Of a DNA stretch of 61,828 nucleotides, positions 61,254 through 61,828 are shown one piece after another; position 1 is the stretch's first letter, and each line of letters starts with the position of its first letter. The DNA is from Sporocytophaga myxococcoides DSM 11118 (lineage in GTDB: Bacteria > Bacteroidota > Bacteroidia > Cytophagales > Cytophagaceae), in the NCBI RefSeq assembly GCF_000426725.1, contig NZ_AUFX01000019.1:1-61828 (forward strand), written 5' to 3'. The notes beneath the pieces were generated by a model, which saw nothing but the letters and a program-made list of their open reading frames with translations, made no database searches and had not been told where the DNA came from. Both the position numbers and the translations under genes were made by a program.

Positions 61254-61635
61254 TGTCAGGTCTTCCGACCATAGCCGTCAACTTAACTGTTTATAATTTT
61301 ATAAATCGCTTTATTCATTTATTTACAATCCTGAAGGGATTGAATATTTATAGAAAAGTGGATGTAGCATTGATGCGACCCCAACAGGGTCGTATGCTAT
61401 TTTCCAGGTATTATCTATAAACATATGACCTCTTCGAGGTCTGACCTTTCCTCAAAAAATCTTAATAAACTGAAAAATGAGGTAACCATGTTATTTAAAC
61501 TCAATACATAAAATTTAAAATGACAATTAATTTAGGCTCAAGCAAAGTCATGAACTTAATAATTGATGCCATCGCTTTAAGTGATGGCATCAATCAAATC
61601 TATTAAGTTGACGGCTATGGTCTTCCGACCTGACA
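61254..61635. mobile_element. MITE-like element with 33-bp terminal inverted repeats
   Basis: The left end reads TGTCAGGTC-TTCC-GACC and then ATAGCCGTCAACTTAA. The right end reads TTAAGTTGACGGCTAT and then GGTC-TTCC-GACCTGACA. All but the TTCC loop are exact inverted repeats; the loop is in the same direction at both ends. The interior contains the GCGACCCC-family repeat (61327-61443) and a hairpin with arms TTGATGCCATC and GATGGCATCAA (61562-61593). No ORF is present and no target-site duplication is clear. Confidence 0.75.
61327..61443. repeat. Interspersed repeat, GCGACCCC family copy 2
   Basis: AATCCTGAAGGGATTGAATA, TGATGCGACCCCAACAGGGT, ATTATCTATAAACATATGAC and CTCTTCGAGGTC repeat 47524-47639. 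It is nested inside the element 61254-61635. Confidence 0.75.
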
Positions 61636-61701
61636 CATTTGGCTAATTTAAGCAATAACTTGTCAGTGGTTCGTTGCTTTATTTCTAATAGTGTGTCTTT
61701 A

Positions 61702-61828
61702 TTACCAAGGAATTTCGCCTGTTTCCGGATTATTTTCTTCACTGAAAAACTTACCTGTTGGTCCGTCTTTGTCAATCAAAGCATATTTTACAATTCGTTT
61801 TCCGGCATCTTCTAAAGTTCCTGTTCCT
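61702..61828 (-). CDS. Short-chain dehydrogenase/reductase, C-terminal part (runs off the window)
   Basis: The minus strand from the window end reads G-T-G-T-L-E-D-A-G-K-R-I-V-K-Y-A-L-I-D-K-D-G-P-T-G-K-F-F-S-E-E-N-N-P-E-T-G-E-I-P-W and then TAA. This tail (G-P-T-G-K-F-F-S and N-P-E-T-G-E-I-P-W) is typical of carbonyl-reductase-like SDR enzymes of Bacteroidota. Only about 41 codons lie in the window; the active site is outside. It is the only reading frame here that looks real. Confidence 0.78.
   Translation of the reverse strand, partial: GTGTLEDAGKRIVKYALIDKDGPTGKFFSEENNPETGEIPW

Noticed and set aside
61590-61775. Minus-strand 61-codon ORF at the right edge
   Set aside because: It overlaps the MITE end and the short-chain dehydrogenase 3' end in another frame; the dehydrogenase frame is the one with family similarity.

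Overview
The window is an AT-rich chromosomal segment of a Bacteroidota bacterium, most likely of the order Cytophagales (a Cytophaga/Sporocytophaga-like gliding polymer degrader). The evidence is seven proteins carrying type IX secretion (T9SS) C-terminal sorting domains, a PorP/SprF homologue, CHU_C-type domains, a TonB receptor with a carboxypeptidase-like N-terminal domain, LytS/LytTR regulators and several large PAS histidine kinases. I cannot assign a species from sequence alone. No ribosomal operon, transposase, integrase or CRISPR array is visible.

Layout. 1-330: a small divergent tRNA cluster (Gln, His, Pro) that appears to continue upstream of the window. 374-3208: a secreted Svx/AvrXca-like zinc metalloprotease. 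3.3-7.2 kb: an AT-rich island with a SMI1/KNR4 immunity-like gene bracketed by an attC-like inverted repeat, then Crp/Fnr, YceI, nitronate monooxygenase and a small tautomerase. 7.3-12.1 kb: RsgA and a PAS histidine kinase that seems split by a frameshift. 12.9-17.7 kb: a secreted VCBS/FG-GAP protein and three small unknown genes, two of whose loci share a leader sequence with the SMI1/KNR4 gene. 17.8-22.1 kb: a compact ECF sigma factor / anti-sigma-like membrane protein / leucine-rich repeat T9SS type B cargo operon, divergent from a PorP/SprF gene. 22.4-30.2 kb: VOC protein, lipoprotein, CHASE3 kinase, CARDB T9SS protein and an unknown gene. 30.6-35.0 kb: LytS/LytTR two-component pair with a beta-barrel protein, a DUF4386 membrane protein and a medium-chain dehydrogenase. 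35.4-39.4 kb: an unknown protein overlapping a DUF4407 membrane protein, then a VOC protein and an alpha/beta hydrolase. 39.9-49.5 kb: a 1000-residue sensor kinase, a GH71-like multidomain secreted enzyme and an FG-GAP T9SS protein. 50.2-55.8 kb: an iron or siderophore uptake operon (TonB receptor, DUF4374 lipoprotein, PepSY membrane protein) and a lipoprotein. 56.0-61.8 kb: GH18 chitinase, FAD-linked oxidase, Bor-like lipoprotein, small membrane protein, a stand-alone sensor-type domain and the 3' end of a short-chain dehydrogenase.

The most striking non-coding property is that almost every long intergenic gap is filled by short interspersed repeats. By eye I separate about ten families. They include 150-190 bp elements ended by hairpins, an approximately 380 bp element with 33 bp terminal repeats, and direct repeats that flank the 3 kb kinase gene. 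The protein-level highlight is the 17.8-22.1 kb cluster. There the predicted anti-sigma protein itself carries a periplasmic domain resembling the T9SS type B sorting domain of the cargo encoded next to it. This suggests a circuit that couples sigma-factor activity to type B secretion. That reading is inference; the domain assignments rest on sequence patterns and not on a database search.
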